Notes: generated by a model not told the origin, from the sequence alone. A DNA stretch of 44,040 bases from Candidatus Woesearchaeota archaeon (GCA_023266475.1 JAHFQA010000004.1:1-44040), one strand, 5' to 3'; shown: positions 34,430 through 43,958, counted from the first letter of the stretch. Numbers and translations are program-made.

Positions 34430-34696
34430 CTACCTGCCTTCAATTATGCCAGCAAAATACAAAGAAATCAATCCAAAAATAAACAACAATATAAGAACTG
34501 GGATGCTAATCAAAACCCTCCTTACATTTTCAGCATCTTCATGCAGCTTATGCTCAAATGAAGTTATTTCGTGCAATGCTTTTAAAGCCTCTTCCTGCTT
34601 TAACCCCCTTTTATTAAGATAGTCTTCAATTCTTGTCAAAGAAAATCCCCTTTCAAAAGCTTCTTTTCCCCATTTGACAAGATGTTCGTGAGCCAT
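34430..34696 (-). CDS. Small tail-anchored membrane protein of unknown function
   Basis: An 88-residue protein with a helical soluble part (VKWGKEAFERGFSLTRIEDY and on to about residue 58) and one strong hydrophobic C-terminal segment (RVLISIPVLILLFIFGLISL). The soluble part (FSLTRIEDYLNKRGLKQEEALKALHEI) looks like a helix-turn-helix or SHOCT/UBA-like bundle. The topology suggests a tail anchor with the N-terminus in the cytoplasm. No family is assigned. It follows a divergent inverted-repeat region. Confidence 0.6.
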   Translation of the reverse strand: MAHEHLVKWGKEAFERGFSLTRIEDYLNKRGLKQEEALKALHEITSFEHKLHEDAENVRRVLISIPVLILLFIFGLISLYFAGIIEGR

Positions 34697-34702
34697 GAGA
34701 AT

Positions 34703-34804
34703 AACCCTCTTATCACCTCTTTTTGGATAAGGGTTTGGCCCCCCTTATTTTACGTTCATACATGGGGGTGGTTTGAGAAGAAATCGTTTTTTAAGGGGGC
34801 CAAA
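34703..34804. repeat. Two inverted repeats around the tail-anchored gene start
   Basis: AACCC-TC-TTATC (34703-34714) faces GATAAGGGTT (34726-34735), leaving an 11-base loop. Just overlapping it, TTTGGCCCCCCTT (34734-34746) faces AAGGGGGCCAAA (34793-34804) with a ~46-base interval. The G/C runs are unusual in this AT-rich DNA. A protein gene starts just to the left on the minus strand and another ends to the right (34860), so the block sits in the 5' untranslated or promoter region of the left gene. Confidence 0.55.
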
Positions 34805-34859
34805 TTGAAGAGTTTGAATTTTTGTTATATACATCAATTTTTTGATGATTTTACGTTTT

Positions 34860-35270
34860 TTATCTAACCAATGACTTTGGAGGCTTCCTCATCTCTCTTA
34901 TCCACATAAGTCCTATGTGCTGCAAATCCCTGTTAAATTTGTCGCTGATCCTGTATGTTTTCTTGTAGAGATCATAATCAATGATGCCCATGCTTTTCAT
35001 AGGCGTCAAAATCCTGTCGTAAAACTGCCTTTTATTGTATGAAACCTTGACTTTTTTGCCCTTGTATGGAGGTTCATCTATCAAATCTGTTATCAGATTA
35101 CCTTCATGAAGCTTAGTTGCGAACAAGGACATCTCTGTTTTTCCAATCTCGCCGCCATTGTCCTTCATCATCTCTATAAGCAGTTTAGCAACGATTATCT
35201 GCTGCTTTGTCGCAAATACCACTTCAAATATATCTTCAGGTAGGTTAAACCTGTCAAAAAGGATAACCAT
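34860..35270 (-). CDS. Unknown protein, winged-helix-like
   Basis: A 136-residue soluble protein. Features are a helical start (VFATKQQIIVAKLLIEMMKD), a middle with basic strands (KGKKVKVSYNKRQFYDRILT) and MKSMGIIDYDLYKKTYRISD, which looks like a winged-helix recognition helix and wing. This points to a DNA-binding or regulatory protein, but I do not know the family. Downstream lies the tail-anchored gene; upstream a TATA-like element near 35290-35300 lies in AT-rich DNA. Confidence 0.5.
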   Translation of the reverse strand: MVILFDRFNLPEDIFEVVFATKQQIIVAKLLIEMMKDNGGEIGKTEMSLFATKLHEGNLITDLIDEPPYKGKKVKVSYNKRQFYDRILTPMKSMGIIDYDLYKKTYRISDKFNRDLQHIGLMWIREMRKPPKSLVR

Positions 35271-35364
35271 TTTACATAGAAAGTGTTACCAGTATTTAAA
35301 TGTTTCGCTTTAAGATACTAGTATAGGAAAAGGTATAGTAATAATTTGGGCTGGAAATCTTTAA

Positions 35365-37242
35365 TCACTTTCTCCCAATAAATTCCTTTAAAATATCAAT
35401 GTAATCCATATCAACTTCAATTTCCCAGTCTTCTGGGAAGCATTGGTAATAATTTCGCCATGCATATCTTTCATCAAGGAATATAATTGCGCCTTTGTCT
35501 GTTTCTGAACGGATGCATCTTCCAGCATTTTGCAAACATTTTGTAATTGCAGGCAATACATACCCATACTCCAGCCCTTTGCCATATTTGTCATCATAAT
35601 ATTCAATTAACAATTTAGCTTCAACATCAGGCTTATTCAATGGTAGGCCGGCAATAATAACTGCTTTTAGAATATTTGGCATGTCAATGCCTTCACCAAA
35701 AGAGCCTGTTGAAATGCCCAAAAGAATAGCCCCAATTGATTTATAAGACTTAAATGCATTAAGCAATGACTCTTTTTCTTCTTTTGTCATTTTTTGTTTT
35801 TCTATAAAGATTGGCTTTTGCGTTTCCTTCCTTAAATGCTCATTGATGTTCAGCATCAAATCATAGCTCGGGAAGAATATCGCAGAATTTCCATCAATTA
35901 AATTAGCGATCTCTCCGCAAATCCTAGCTATTTCAGCATATTGTTTGTGGTTTCTTTCAACAAACTTTGTCGTTGTCTTTGGAATTATTAAATTGATCCT
36001 GTTTTTCTTTGGAAATGGGCTTTTGTATTCTTTTTCAATTACATTTTCATTAAAGCCGAGAATATCCTTGTACATTGTGGTTGGAGTCAAAGTTCCAGAC
36101 ATTAAAATCGTTGAATAACTCTTGTCTATAACTTCCCTAGACGCTATTGAAGGATCAAGGCACTTGTATGAAAGACTAATTTTCAGCTTTTTATCAATTT
36201 CTTTTGCAAGTATTCTTCCAAACCCAGCATCAGGCCCCTGCCATGCCCCAAGAAACTTTGCAACACTAAGAACGAAACTTATTTTTTGTTTTTCCCTTAT
36301 TTCATCACCAATAAATTCAAGTTCAGAAGCAACTTGCCCATAATTCTTTCTTTTAATTATTGCTTCAATAAAGGAATTTTTACTTACAACACCTTCTTGT
36401 TCTATATCCTGACCAATCTCAAAAAGTGCATTCTCGACAATTTCGAGGTTTTCAATGGTTGTATCATAACCATATTTTCTAGCCTCTTTTTTTGCATTTT
36501 CAATTGCCAAGCTTGAAGTCTTTTGCGTCAACAAATCCCTTATTCTTGCAGGAAGATTGTGGGCTTCATCAACAATCAGTATGCATTTATCCAGCTCTTT
36601 TTTAATTTTAAGAAAAAAACTATTCCTTATGCTGCTGTTGAAAACATAATAATAGTCAGCAACAATTACTTTTGCATTTCCTGCTGTCAAGACTGCAAGT
36701 TCATAAGGGCACATTTTTTTCTTTTTACCGTGCTCGATAAAGTCCTGAACATGGGAAGGCCCAATAATTTTCAGTTCTTCAATTATTTGCTTTGCTTCCA
36801 CCGTTGCCTGATTGTTTGGCTTCCTCGCATTAATGTAAAACTCGCATTTGCTCTCGTCCCTTAACGATTTGCAGTATTCATGAAACGAGCCCGATGCCAT
36901 CATTTCAACTCCATTCTGCAGGCACATCCATTTCTTTCCAATGACATCCGCGCATTCCAAATCAATATTGAATTTTTGCTTTATTTGCTTCAATGTATCT
37001 ACAACAATTTTGTGCTGTGTCTGCCTGGAAGTTAGGAAAAATATTGTTAGGCTGTTTTTCATAGCAAATGAAAGGGCAGGAGCCAAAACAGCAGCTGTTT
37101 TTCCAATCCCAGTTGGCGCGTGCATTATAATGTGCTTTTTATTTTTTAAAGCATTATAAACATCAGAAATCATGTCTGACTGTATTTCCCTTATTTTAGA
37201 GTAAGGAAAATATATTTCTTTTTGAAATTCCTCACTTAGCAT
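35365..37242 (-). CDS. XPD/DinG-like iron-sulfur DNA helicase
   Basis: A 625-residue superfamily 2 helicase. Walker A is APTGIGKTA (42-50); the four Cys of the 4Fe-4S domain are at 107, 124, 133 and 178; the DEAH box is at 225-228 (VDEAHNLPARIRD). The C-terminal motifs are SGTLTP, SIFFPSYD (IAIFFPSYDLML), GSFGEGIDMPN and QNAGRCIRSETDKG. These enzymes unwind DNA 5'-3' in repair. The length (about 625) agrees with archaeal XPD. It is the expected client of the nearby MIP18-like protein. The start at 37242 (MLSEEFQKEIYFPYS) fits the family N-terminus. Confidence 0.9.
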   Translation of the reverse strand: MLSEEFQKEIYFPYSKIREIQSDMISDVYNALKNKKHIIMHAPTGIGKTAAVLAPALSFAMKNSLTIFFLTSRQTQHKIVVDTLKQIKQKFNIDLECADVIGKKWMCLQNGVEMMASGSFHEYCKSLRDESKCEFYINARKPNNQATVEAKQIIEELKIIGPSHVQDFIEHGKKKKMCPYELAVLTAGNAKVIVADYYYVFNSSIRNSFFLKIKKELDKCILIVDEAHNLPARIRDLLTQKTSSLAIENAKKEARKYGYDTTIENLEIVENALFEIGQDIEQEGVVSKNSFIEAIIKRKNYGQVASELEFIGDEIREKQKISFVLSVAKFLGAWQGPDAGFGRILAKEIDKKLKISLSYKCLDPSIASREVIDKSYSTILMSGTLTPTTMYKDILGFNENVIEKEYKSPFPKKNRINLIIPKTTTKFVERNHKQYAEIARICGEIANLIDGNSAIFFPSYDLMLNINEHLRKETQKPIFIEKQKMTKEEKESLLNAFKSYKSIGAILLGISTGSFGEGIDMPNILKAVIIAGLPLNKPDVEAKLLIEYYDDKYGKGLEYGYVLPAITKCLQNAGRCIRSETDKGAIIFLDERYAWRNYYQCFPEDWEIEVDMDYIDILKEFIGRK

Positions 37243-37308
37243 AATAAAGGTATAACTTAATCATTTATAAGGATTGTTTTTTGACATGATTAATGCCATA
37301 AATATGCG

Positions 37309-37355
37309 AGGCTTGAGCGACTGGTGCCGAGCACTAAATTTTGTCGCGAAGCGAC
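37309..37355 (+). repeat. Copy B of the CGAGCACTAA dispersed repeat
   Basis: GCGAGG-type DNA and GAGCGA are followed by CGAGCACTAA (37328-37337), ATTTTG, and the hairpin GTCGCGAAGCGAC (37343-37355). Copy A at 26707-26763 has the same order on the other strand. In each case the element lies between two genes of one direction and is oriented against them. Confidence 0.5.
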
Positions 37356-37491
37356 GGATTAAAATTATTTTTCTAAAGAGCTATTTTAATAATTTTTACT
37401 AATTAGATCTATAACTTTCTGTTTGCCTTGCCAGAAGGGCACTTCCAATAATCTAAAAAAAATTAAATTTATAAAAATAAGAAACAAAATT

Positions 37492-37908
37492 TTAGCGCCA
37501 GACTGCCAAGATTCCGCCCATCACAATCATTGCCACTAACCAGTATCCTGAATTAATTGCGAAAAGCTTGAAAGGCTTGCCTTCCCACAATACTTTTCCA
37601 ATCATTACTGTTGCAACAAACCCAAGCCACAGCCAGAACCCTACTTGCAGACCATCCATTATGGAAGAAGCTTGCACATAGCCAACAAAATGCGCCATTA
37701 CATAGCTCATAATTACCGCCGAGACAAATCCGCCTGCTATGGCTTGTTTTGGCGTAACTTTCATCGACTTCATGCTCTTTGGAGTAAAACCCATTAAGTT
37801 CATCCATTGCTTCCCGAATAAAGGCCCATGCCACAAGAAACCAATAATCATATTTGAAATTGCAGCAGATAAAACTGCCAAATAGTTTATGTTAACAATC
37901 GACGCCAT
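37492..37908 (-). CDS. DUF1761-family membrane protein
   Basis: A 138-residue protein with four hydrophobic segments and the DUF1761 pattern: N-terminal NYLAVLSAAISNMIIGFLWHGPLFGKQWMNLMG, then a second pair of helices, and a C-terminal FKLFAINSGYWLVAMIVMGGIL. The family has no known function. Two residues of note are the Trp and His in FLWHGPLFG and the Tyr-Trp in SGYWLV. It stands alone; the upstream DNA has a Shine-Dalgarno-like GAGGTG just before the ATG (37912-37918 on the other strand). Confidence 0.75.
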   Translation of the reverse strand: MASIVNINYLAVLSAAISNMIIGFLWHGPLFGKQWMNLMGFTPKSMKSMKVTPKQAIAGGFVSAVIMSYVMAHFVGYVQASSIMDGLQVGFWLWLGFVATVMIGKVLWEGKPFKLFAINSGYWLVAMIVMGGILAVWR

Positions 37909-38008
37909 TTTTTCACCTCACTTATGGATTATTATTGATCTAAATAATTCGGTTTATTTATATTTTTCGAAAGTAAAAATAGTTTGTTTTAATTCTATTA
38001 TGCATTTT

Positions 38009-39538
38009 TTAGTGCTTAAACAATCTTGTCCCTGTAAATACCATAGCAATATTATGCTCATTTGCAGCTTTTATGACTTCTTCATCTCTAATAGAACCGC
38101 CTGGCTGGATTATTGCAGTCACGCCTGCTTTAGCAGATTGATCAACGCCGTCCCTAAATGGGAAGAAAGCGTCAGAACTCATAACGCTACCATATATTTT
38201 TCCTTCTGATTTCATGACTGCTATGTTAACAGCATCAACCCTTGACATCTGGCCTGCGCCAATTCCGACTGTAACATCATCTTTTGCAAAAACAACAGAA
38301 TTTGACTTCACATGCTTATTAACTTTCCATGCAAAAATCATTGCTTTTACTTCCTCCTTTGTCGGCTTTCTCTTAGTCACAACTTTCAAGTTTTTTTGGC
38401 CAAGTTGAATATTTGGCTCAAACTGTGCAAGCAAGCCTCCAGTAACTTTTCTTAAGTCATATTTTTTATTCAATTTTTTTATTGATCCAGCTTCAAGCAA
38501 TCTCATATTTTTCTTATCTTTCAGCATTTCCAACGCCTCTTTTTCAAATCTTGGGCAAACTACAACTTCAATAAATAATGGCTTCATTAGTTCTGCAGTT
38601 TTAGCATTGCAGTTCCTGTTTAGCGCAACAACGCACCCGAACGCGGACTTTGGATCTGCTTGATGCGCTTTATTGTACGCTTCCTCAATTGTACCAGCAC
38701 AAGCAACACCGCTTGGATTTGTGTGCTTTATTACTGCAGCAGCAGGTTTTTCAAATTCTTTGACAAGCTCAAAAGCAGCATCAATGTCCAATATATTATT
38801 GTATGATAGCTCCTTTCCACCCAATTGCTTGGCTGCTGCAACGCATCCTGGCTCTGTAAATATATCCTGATAGAAAGCTGCAGTCTGGTGCGGGTTCTCA
38901 CCATACCTCAGGTTTTGTATTTTCTTGAATGTTATGTTTAGTTTGTCAGGATAATAATTTTTTGACAAATTATTAAAATACCAATTTATAAGGCAATCAT
39001 AATGCGCCGTAAGCGAAAATGCCTTTGCCGCGAGCCTCATCCTATCTTCATTATTTATTTTTTTGTTCTTGATTTTCTCCAAGATTTCATTGTAATCAGA
39101 TTTATCCACTACAACCAGAACATCCTTGTGATTTTTTGCAGCTGCTCTTGCAAGTGAAGGACCACCTATGTCAATGTTCTCAATCATTTCCCCAAAATTT
39201 AATTTTTGCCTAATTGCATCCTCAAAATCATAGAAATTAACAACCACCATGTCCATCGGATCAACTTTAATTTTATTAAGTTCAGCAAGATGTTTTTTGT
39301 TTTTCCTATCAGCCAGAATTCCGGAAAAAATATTTGGATGAATTGACTTGACTCTGCCTTCCAACATCTCTGGAAATTTTGTAATATCAGAAACAAGAAT
39401 TACGTCAATTTTATTTTCTTTCAATAATTTTGCCGTATTGCCTGTTGAGATTATTTTTACTCCAAGCTTGGCTAATTGACTTGCAAAATCCACTATTCCT
39501 TCCTTGTTTGAAACTGAAATCAAAGCTGTCTTTATCAT
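38009..39538 (-). CDS. purH: PurH: AICAR formyltransferase / IMP cyclohydrolase
   Basis: A 509-residue bifunctional enzyme that does the last two steps to IMP. The N-terminal IMP cyclohydrolase carries [31 protein letters not shown], and [19 protein letters not shown]. The C-terminal AICAR transformylase has [25 protein letters not shown] (with the catalytic Lys-His) and [19 protein letters not shown]. PurH is the bacterial type of this step; many archaea use other enzymes (PurP, PurO). The ATG overlaps the stop of the small membrane protein by four bases, and PurN is just upstream. Confidence 0.95.
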   Translation of the reverse strand: MIKTALISVSNKEGIVDFASQLAKLGVKIISTGNTAKLLKENKIDVILVSDITKFPEMLEGRVKSIHPNIFSGILADRKNKKHLAELNKIKVDPMDMVVVNFYDFEDAIRQKLNFGEMIENIDIGGPSLARAAAKNHKDVLVVVDKSDYNEILEKIKNKKINNEDRMRLAAKAFSLTAHYDCLINWYFNNLSKNYYPDKLNITFKKIQNLRYGENPHQTAAFYQDIFTEPGCVAAAKQLGGKELSYNNILDIDAAFELVKEFEKPAAAVIKHTNPSGVACAGTIEEAYNKAHQADPKSAFGCVVALNRNCNAKTAELMKPLFIEVVVCPRFEKEALEMLKDKKNMRLLEAGSIKKLNKKYDLRKVTGGLLAQFEPNIQLGQKNLKVVTKRKPTKEEVKAMIFAWKVNKHVKSNSVVFAKDDVTVGIGAGQMSRVDAVNIAVMKSEGKIYGSVMSSDAFFPFRDGVDQSAKAGVTAIIQPGGSIRDEEVIKAANEHNIAMVFTGTRLFKH

Positions 39539-39915
39539 TTTGCTCCAAGTTTTTTTATTCTGTCCATGCTTTTTTTGTGCAACTCTTTTGTATAATTGTA
39601 GCTTCTTCTTGGCAGTTTTTTAGTATAATTATATGTCCCTTTTACCGTCTTTTTGACTTGAGATTGAATCCTGTTTTGTATAATTTTGACTGTTTCCCAA
39701 CCAACCAAAAATACCCCTGCAAACAACAAAATCCAGCTAAAAGCATAGATAGATAATCCTGTAACCAGATAAACTGGCTGGTAAAATTTAATAAACAACA
39801 AAACTTTCCCATAAACTCCAAGCACAAAACTTAACCCAACCAGAACAACACCAGCCAATAGCCTTTTGTCTTTCCACCACTTAATTTCTTTTCCACTCTG
39901 ACTTTCGTTTTCCAT
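39535..39915 (-). CDS. Small membrane protein between purN and purH
   Basis: A 126-residue protein with two to three hydrophobic segments (about residues 18-38 and 47-72) and a basic C-terminal tail with a short repeat (YNYTKKLPRRSYNYTKELHK). It starts 13 bases after the end of purN and its stop overlaps the purH ATG by four bases (ATGA), so it is part of the purine operon. It has no recognised family. A role at the membrane for purine enzymes is not established; it may just ride on the operon. Confidence 0.6.
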   Translation of the reverse strand: MENESQSGKEIKWWKDKRLLAGVVLVGLSFVLGVYGKVLLFIKFYQPVYLVTGLSIYAFSWILLFAGVFLVGWETVKIIQNRIQSQVKKTVKGTYNYTKKLPRRSYNYTKELHKKSMDRIKKLGAK

Positions 39916-39928
39916 GTTTTTAATTTCA

Positions 39929-40537
39929 TCAATTTATTATTACTTTATTTTCTTGAACTTTGAGTTTTCCCTTGCTGTATAAATCAATTGATTTTACAAT
40001 AATTTCCTGCTCTGCCTTCTGGACTTTTTCCTTTAATGATTCAACTGTCTCGTTTTTATCTATTTTAACTTCTTTTTGCATAATAATTGGGCCTGTATCA
40101 GCTCCTTCATCAACAAAATGCAATGTTGCGCCGGTTACTTTTTCCTTGTTTTTTAGAACTTGCTCATGCACATTCCTGTCCATTCCGGCTGCATATTTTG
40201 GCAGCAGGCTTGGATGAATATTCATAATCTTGTTTTTGTATTTGTTGACAAACCACGGGCTCAAAAATCTCATATAGCCAATCAGCAAAATTAAATCAAT
40301 CTTGCTTTGATCGAGAATTCTCGATGCTTCCTTGTCAAACTCCTCCCTTGTCTTGTTTTTTTGCTCTACAAAAACAGCTTTAATGCTGTGCTTTCTTGCT
40401 CTTTCAAGTGCGTACGCATCTTGTCTATTGCTAATAACAACAGAAATCTTTGCATCAAGCTTTTTGGAGTTTATAGCATCAATTACAGCCTGCATATCTG
40501 TGCCTTTTGTCGACGCTAAAATACCAATATTAATCAT
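39929..40537 (-). CDS. purN: PurN: phosphoribosylglycinamide formyltransferase
   Basis: A 202-residue folate-dependent GAR transformylase. It adds the formyl group of 10-formyl-THF to glycinamide ribonucleotide. The marks are GILASTKGTDMQAVIDAI, LILLIGYMRFLSPWF, the catalytic NIHPSLLP (Asn and His), GATLHFVDEGADTGPIIMQ with the catalytic Asp. A ribosome binding site AGGGGG lies before the ATG (minus strand, about 40543-40548), and a TATA-like CTTTAAATAT near 40569-40578 starts the operon with the membrane protein and purH. Confidence 0.94.
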   Translation of the reverse strand: MINIGILASTKGTDMQAVIDAINSKKLDAKISVVISNRQDAYALERARKHSIKAVFVEQKNKTREEFDKEASRILDQSKIDLILLIGYMRFLSPWFVNKYKNKIMNIHPSLLPKYAAGMDRNVHEQVLKNKEKVTGATLHFVDEGADTGPIIMQKEVKIDKNETVESLKEKVQKAEQEIIVKSIDLYSKGKLKVQENKVIIN

Positions 40538-40635
40538 GTAGCCCCCTAATGAATCAGATTAAATGGCGATATTTAAAGTTATTGGTTTACAATTAAAATT
40601 TTTCTATATGGAAAAATTCTTTATTCTTATTTTAA

Positions 40636-41337
40636 TTAATACCCAGCAAACTTCTCAATCTTAACATTCTGCTGAAGCACATTCATTGTCTTCAACAAAT
40701 TAGACAATCCTTCAACCATTCCAGGCGGTCCGCAGATGTAAAACATAGCATTGCTTAAATCATTGCAGAATTCTTTTATCATATTTTTATCAATTCTTCC
40801 AGTTTTTCCTTGCCATCCTGTTGCATTTTCAGTTATCGTGTTCACAACTTTTAGGTTGGGATTTTCTTTTTCAAAAACAGGCCATTCTTCTTTGTAAACA
40901 ATGTCATTTGGAGTCCTATTGGAATAAAGCAATGTTAATTTTATTGGCAATTTTTTATCTGTTGCATATTTCACCATATCCCTGAAAGGCGTTATCCCAA
41001 TTCCCCCTCCCAAAAAAACTATTTCTTTTGCATCTTCTTTCAAAACAAAAATTCCCATCGGTCCTTTTATTTTTACTTTATCATTAATTTTCAGATTATT
41101 AAATTTCTGCTTGAATAAAGTGCTGGATATTTTTGTTGAAAATAATAAAAAATTTTCCGTAGGAGAAGAAGCGATTGACAAAGGTCTTGTGTTGCCATTT
41201 TCAGGGTCATCCAAGCCAAGCTCAAACATTGCATACTGTCCTGGATTGAAATTAAAAGATTCCTTTTCTAATTTTACGCTCTTGACATCTGCAGTTTCTG
41301 ATTTTGTTTCAATAACTTTAAATTCACTGTTTATCAT
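40636..41337 (-). CDS. FNR-type flavin/NAD(P)H oxidoreductase domain protein
   Basis: A 233-residue ferredoxin-NADP reductase-type protein. The flavin site is NTRPLSIASSP (about 49-59); GPMGIFVL begins the second half; the NAD site is FLGGGIGITPFRDM, and the end has YICGPPGMVEGL. No iron-sulfur cluster motif is present, unlike PyrK or dioxygenase reductases. It probably moves electrons from NAD(P)H via FAD to a protein partner that is not in the window. It is separate from purN and folD by 100-140-base gaps. Confidence 0.85.
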   Translation of the reverse strand: MINSEFKVIETKSETADVKSVKLEKESFNFNPGQYAMFELGLDDPENGNTRPLSIASSPTENFLLFSTKISSTLFKQKFNNLKINDKVKIKGPMGIFVLKEDAKEIVFLGGGIGITPFRDMVKYATDKKLPIKLTLLYSNRTPNDIVYKEEWPVFEKENPNLKVVNTITENATGWQGKTGRIDKNMIKEFCNDLSNAMFYICGPPGMVEGLSNLLKTMNVLQQNVKIEKFAGY

Positions 41338-41478
41338 TTTTGGATAATATTAATATTATTGGCGCCCATGTAACTCAGACTTTGTATTGATCTTTTATTA
41401 TTTCATATCATAATTTTATATAATGATATTTTTATATTAAGATATTCACATACTATAAAATACAACTAAAAAATAAAA

Positions 41479-42321
41479 TTATATCTTCTTAGACAATCCC
41501 ATTGCCTTCAAAGTGTTATCCATGAGCATTGCTCTTGTCATTGGACCAACTCCGCCTGGAACAGGCGTTATATAGCCTGCAACTTCCTTTACATTTTCAA
41601 AATCAACATCGCCGACTAACTTGCCGTTAACCCTATTTATTCCGACATCAATGACAACAGCGCCTTCTTTCACCATGTCTTTTCTTATCAAATTTTGTTT
41701 TCCAACAGCGACAACAAGTATATCTGCTTTTTTTGTATAACCGGCCAAATATTTTGTTTTTGAATGGCAGATAGTAACAGTTGCATTTCTTTCTAGAAGC
41801 ATCATGGCAGTGGGCTTTCCGACTATGTTGCTCCTTCCCAAAACAACTGCATTCTTTCCTTCAATCCTTACTCCAGTTGATTCAACCAGATAGATTACAG
41901 CCCTTGCAGTTGCAGGAGCCAAAATCATATTTTCACAAATTAAATTTCCAAGGCTTAAAGGTGTAAATCCATCAACATCCTTATGAGGCAATATTGAATT
42001 TATTATTAATTTTTCATCAATATGGCTTGGCAGCGGCAACTGAACCAATATTCCATGCAGACTCTCCTTCTGATTCAAATCTCCAATCAGCTTCAGCAAA
42101 TCTATTTCGCTCGTTTCTTCGCTTAGATTATATCTTTCGCAATAAAATCCCGCTTCCTTAGAATCCTTTTCCTTGAAATTAACATAAACTTCAGAAGCGG
42201 GGTTGTTTCCCACTAAAACTAAAGCCAATCCTGGCTTTTCCTTCATGTTTTTTACTTTATTTTTTATATTTTCAAGAATGCTTTTTGCAATTTTGTTCCC
42301 ATCGATGATTTTTGCTGGCAT
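41479..42321 (-). CDS. folD: FolD: methylene-THF dehydrogenase / methenyl-THF cyclohydrolase
   Basis: A 280-residue FolD from the ATG at 42321 (MPAKIIDGNKIAKSI), the usual start; an ATG at 42369 lies near the TATA-like TTTATATT (42374-42381) and is too close to it to be transcribed. Marks: LVGNNPASEVYVNFKEKDSKEAGF (with the catalytic Lys), GILVQLPLPSHI, KDVDGFTPLSLGNL, and VLGRSNIVGKPTAMMLL (NADP site), ending GYITPVPGGVGPMTRAML. It oxidises methylene-THF from GlyA to formyl-THF (via methenyl) for PurN and PurH. All four enzymes are thus in one block. Confidence 0.95.
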   Translation of the reverse strand: MPAKIIDGNKIAKSILENIKNKVKNMKEKPGLALVLVGNNPASEVYVNFKEKDSKEAGFYCERYNLSEETSEIDLLKLIGDLNQKESLHGILVQLPLPSHIDEKLIINSILPHKDVDGFTPLSLGNLICENMILAPATARAVIYLVESTGVRIEGKNAVVLGRSNIVGKPTAMMLLERNATVTICHSKTKYLAGYTKKADILVVAVGKQNLIRKDMVKEGAVVIDVGINRVNGKLVGDVDFENVKEVAGYITPVPGGVGPMTRAMLMDNTLKAMGLSKKI

Positions 42322-42466
42322 TTTAATGTTATTTTTATTTTTCCATAACTCGGTTTTATTAATGTTCAATGAATATAAATCCTATTCCTTTATTTTATGT
42401 ATTTGTGTCTCACATGATGCATTAATTATTTTGCAACAATAAAATTTTAAGTTCAAAAAAAATCAA

Positions 42467-43819
42467 TTATCTCAAAATATCAAAATCTGGGTAAAGAGGA
42501 AATTCTTTGCACAATTCCATAACTTCTTTTCTAATTTGATGTATTTTTTTATTCTTTGCTATGGATTCTTTAAAGTTTTTCAGGTACTCCTTGATTTCGT
42601 CTTTATTTTCAGGCAAATTAAATTGCTTTACCTCCATTATTATTTCAGCAATCCACTTCCCAATAATTTGCATCTCTTTTTCTTGCATTCCCCTAGTTGT
42701 CAATGACGGAGTTCCCATCCTCAACCCGCTCGGATAAAATGGAGAGCTTGGATCCGCAGGAATTGTGTTTTTATTCATTGTAATATTGGCTTCGTCAAGA
42801 GCTTCCTGCGCAAAAATTCCTTTCCCCTTCCCGAATGGCGTCAAATCGATTAGTATAAGATGATTATCGCTTCCGTTTGTCACAACTTTTATTCCGTTGT
42901 CAATCAATGATTTTGCAAGCGCTCTTGAATTATTTACAATCTGCTCGCAGTATTTTCTGAATTCTGGCTTGCCCATTTCTTTCAGCGCAACTGCAATCGC
43001 TGCTGTCGTATGGTCATGAGGTCCGCCTTGAAGTCCGGGAAAAACAGCCTTGTCTATTTTTGCAGAAAGCTCAGGGTCCTTGTCAATTCCTTTCTGAGTT
43101 ATCATTATAATCCCGCCGCGCGGCCCCCTGAAAGTCTTATGAGTTGTTGTAGTTATGATATGCACATATCTTGACGGGCTTTTGTGAACACCTGAAGCAA
43201 CCAATCCTGAAATATGGGCAATATCAGCTGCAAGATATGCCCCAACTTTGTCTGCGATTTTTCCAAACTCCTCAAAAGGAAATTCCCTCGCATAAGCTGT
43301 AAATCCGACCCACATAAGCTTCGGCTTGTGCTCCATTGCAAGTTTTTCAACCTCCTCAAGGTCAATGTAGCCGTCTTTTCTAACGTGATATGGTACTGAA
43401 TTAAACAATTGGCCAGTATAACTTGCCTTAAATCCATGCGTCAAATGCCCGCCATCAGGCAGATGGAGTCCCATAATTGTGTCATTAGGCTGGCAAACTG
43501 CCATATACACTGCAAAATTTGCAGGGCTTCCGGAATAGGGCTGGATATTGGCATGAACAACATTGAAGGTTTTTTTTACCCTTTCAATTGCGATCAATTC
43601 AACTTCATCAATAAACTGGTTGCCGCCGTAATATCTTTTTTTTGGATAACCCTCAGAATATTTATTTGTCAGAATTGAGCCCATTGCCTGCAAAACGGCT
43701 TTGCTTACATTATTTTCAGAAGGAATCATTTCCAAGCCAAGCTGCTGCCTCTCAAGCTCACTTTTTATTAAATCATATATTTCGGGATCAGATTTTGAAA
43801 TATCATCCATCATTGACAA
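42467..43819 (-). CDS. glyA: Serine hydroxymethyltransferase
   Basis: A 450-residue PLP enzyme. It converts serine and THF to glycine and methylene-THF. Marks: ELERQQLGLEMIPSENNVSKAVL, NKYSEGYPKKRYYGG, HLPDGGHLTHGF, AADIAHISGLVASG, and the PLP Lys in ITTTTHKTFRGPRGG. GGTGGT lies before the ATG as a weak ribosome binding site. Together with FolD, PurN and PurH it makes a complete one-carbon feed into purine synthesis in the window. Confidence 0.96.
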   Translation of the reverse strand: MSMMDDISKSDPEIYDLIKSELERQQLGLEMIPSENNVSKAVLQAMGSILTNKYSEGYPKKRYYGGNQFIDEVELIAIERVKKTFNVVHANIQPYSGSPANFAVYMAVCQPNDTIMGLHLPDGGHLTHGFKASYTGQLFNSVPYHVRKDGYIDLEEVEKLAMEHKPKLMWVGFTAYAREFPFEEFGKIADKVGAYLAADIAHISGLVASGVHKSPSRYVHIITTTTHKTFRGPRGGIIMITQKGIDKDPELSAKIDKAVFPGLQGGPHDHTTAAIAVALKEMGKPEFRKYCEQIVNNSRALAKSLIDNGIKVVTNGSDNHLILIDLTPFGKGKGIFAQEALDEANITMNKNTIPADPSSPFYPSGLRMGTPSLTTRGMQEKEMQIIGKWIAEIIMEVKQFNLPENKDEIKEYLKNFKESIAKNKKIHQIRKEVMELCKEFPLYPDFDILR

Positions 43820-43936
43820 TTAAACCACCACTATAGAAAAGACAAGATGAATTGTTTATATAATTTTTGGATTTTATTAGAAAGATTTCGCAAGTTTTTT
43901 AATGCAAAAAAAATAAAAATAAATCAATTACCCAAT

Positions 43937-43950
43937 CGCCCCAAGGGGCG
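43937..43950. repeat. GC hairpin near right window edge
   Basis: CGCCCC-AA-GGGGCG, a 6-bp stem with a two-base apex and a further GGG on one side. It stands nine bases after the stop of a minus-strand gene fragment and is the only such GC block for hundreds of bases. It could be a terminator or a subterminal hairpin of an IS200/IS605-like element. Confidence 0.5.
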
Positions 43951-43958
43951 GGGTATGT

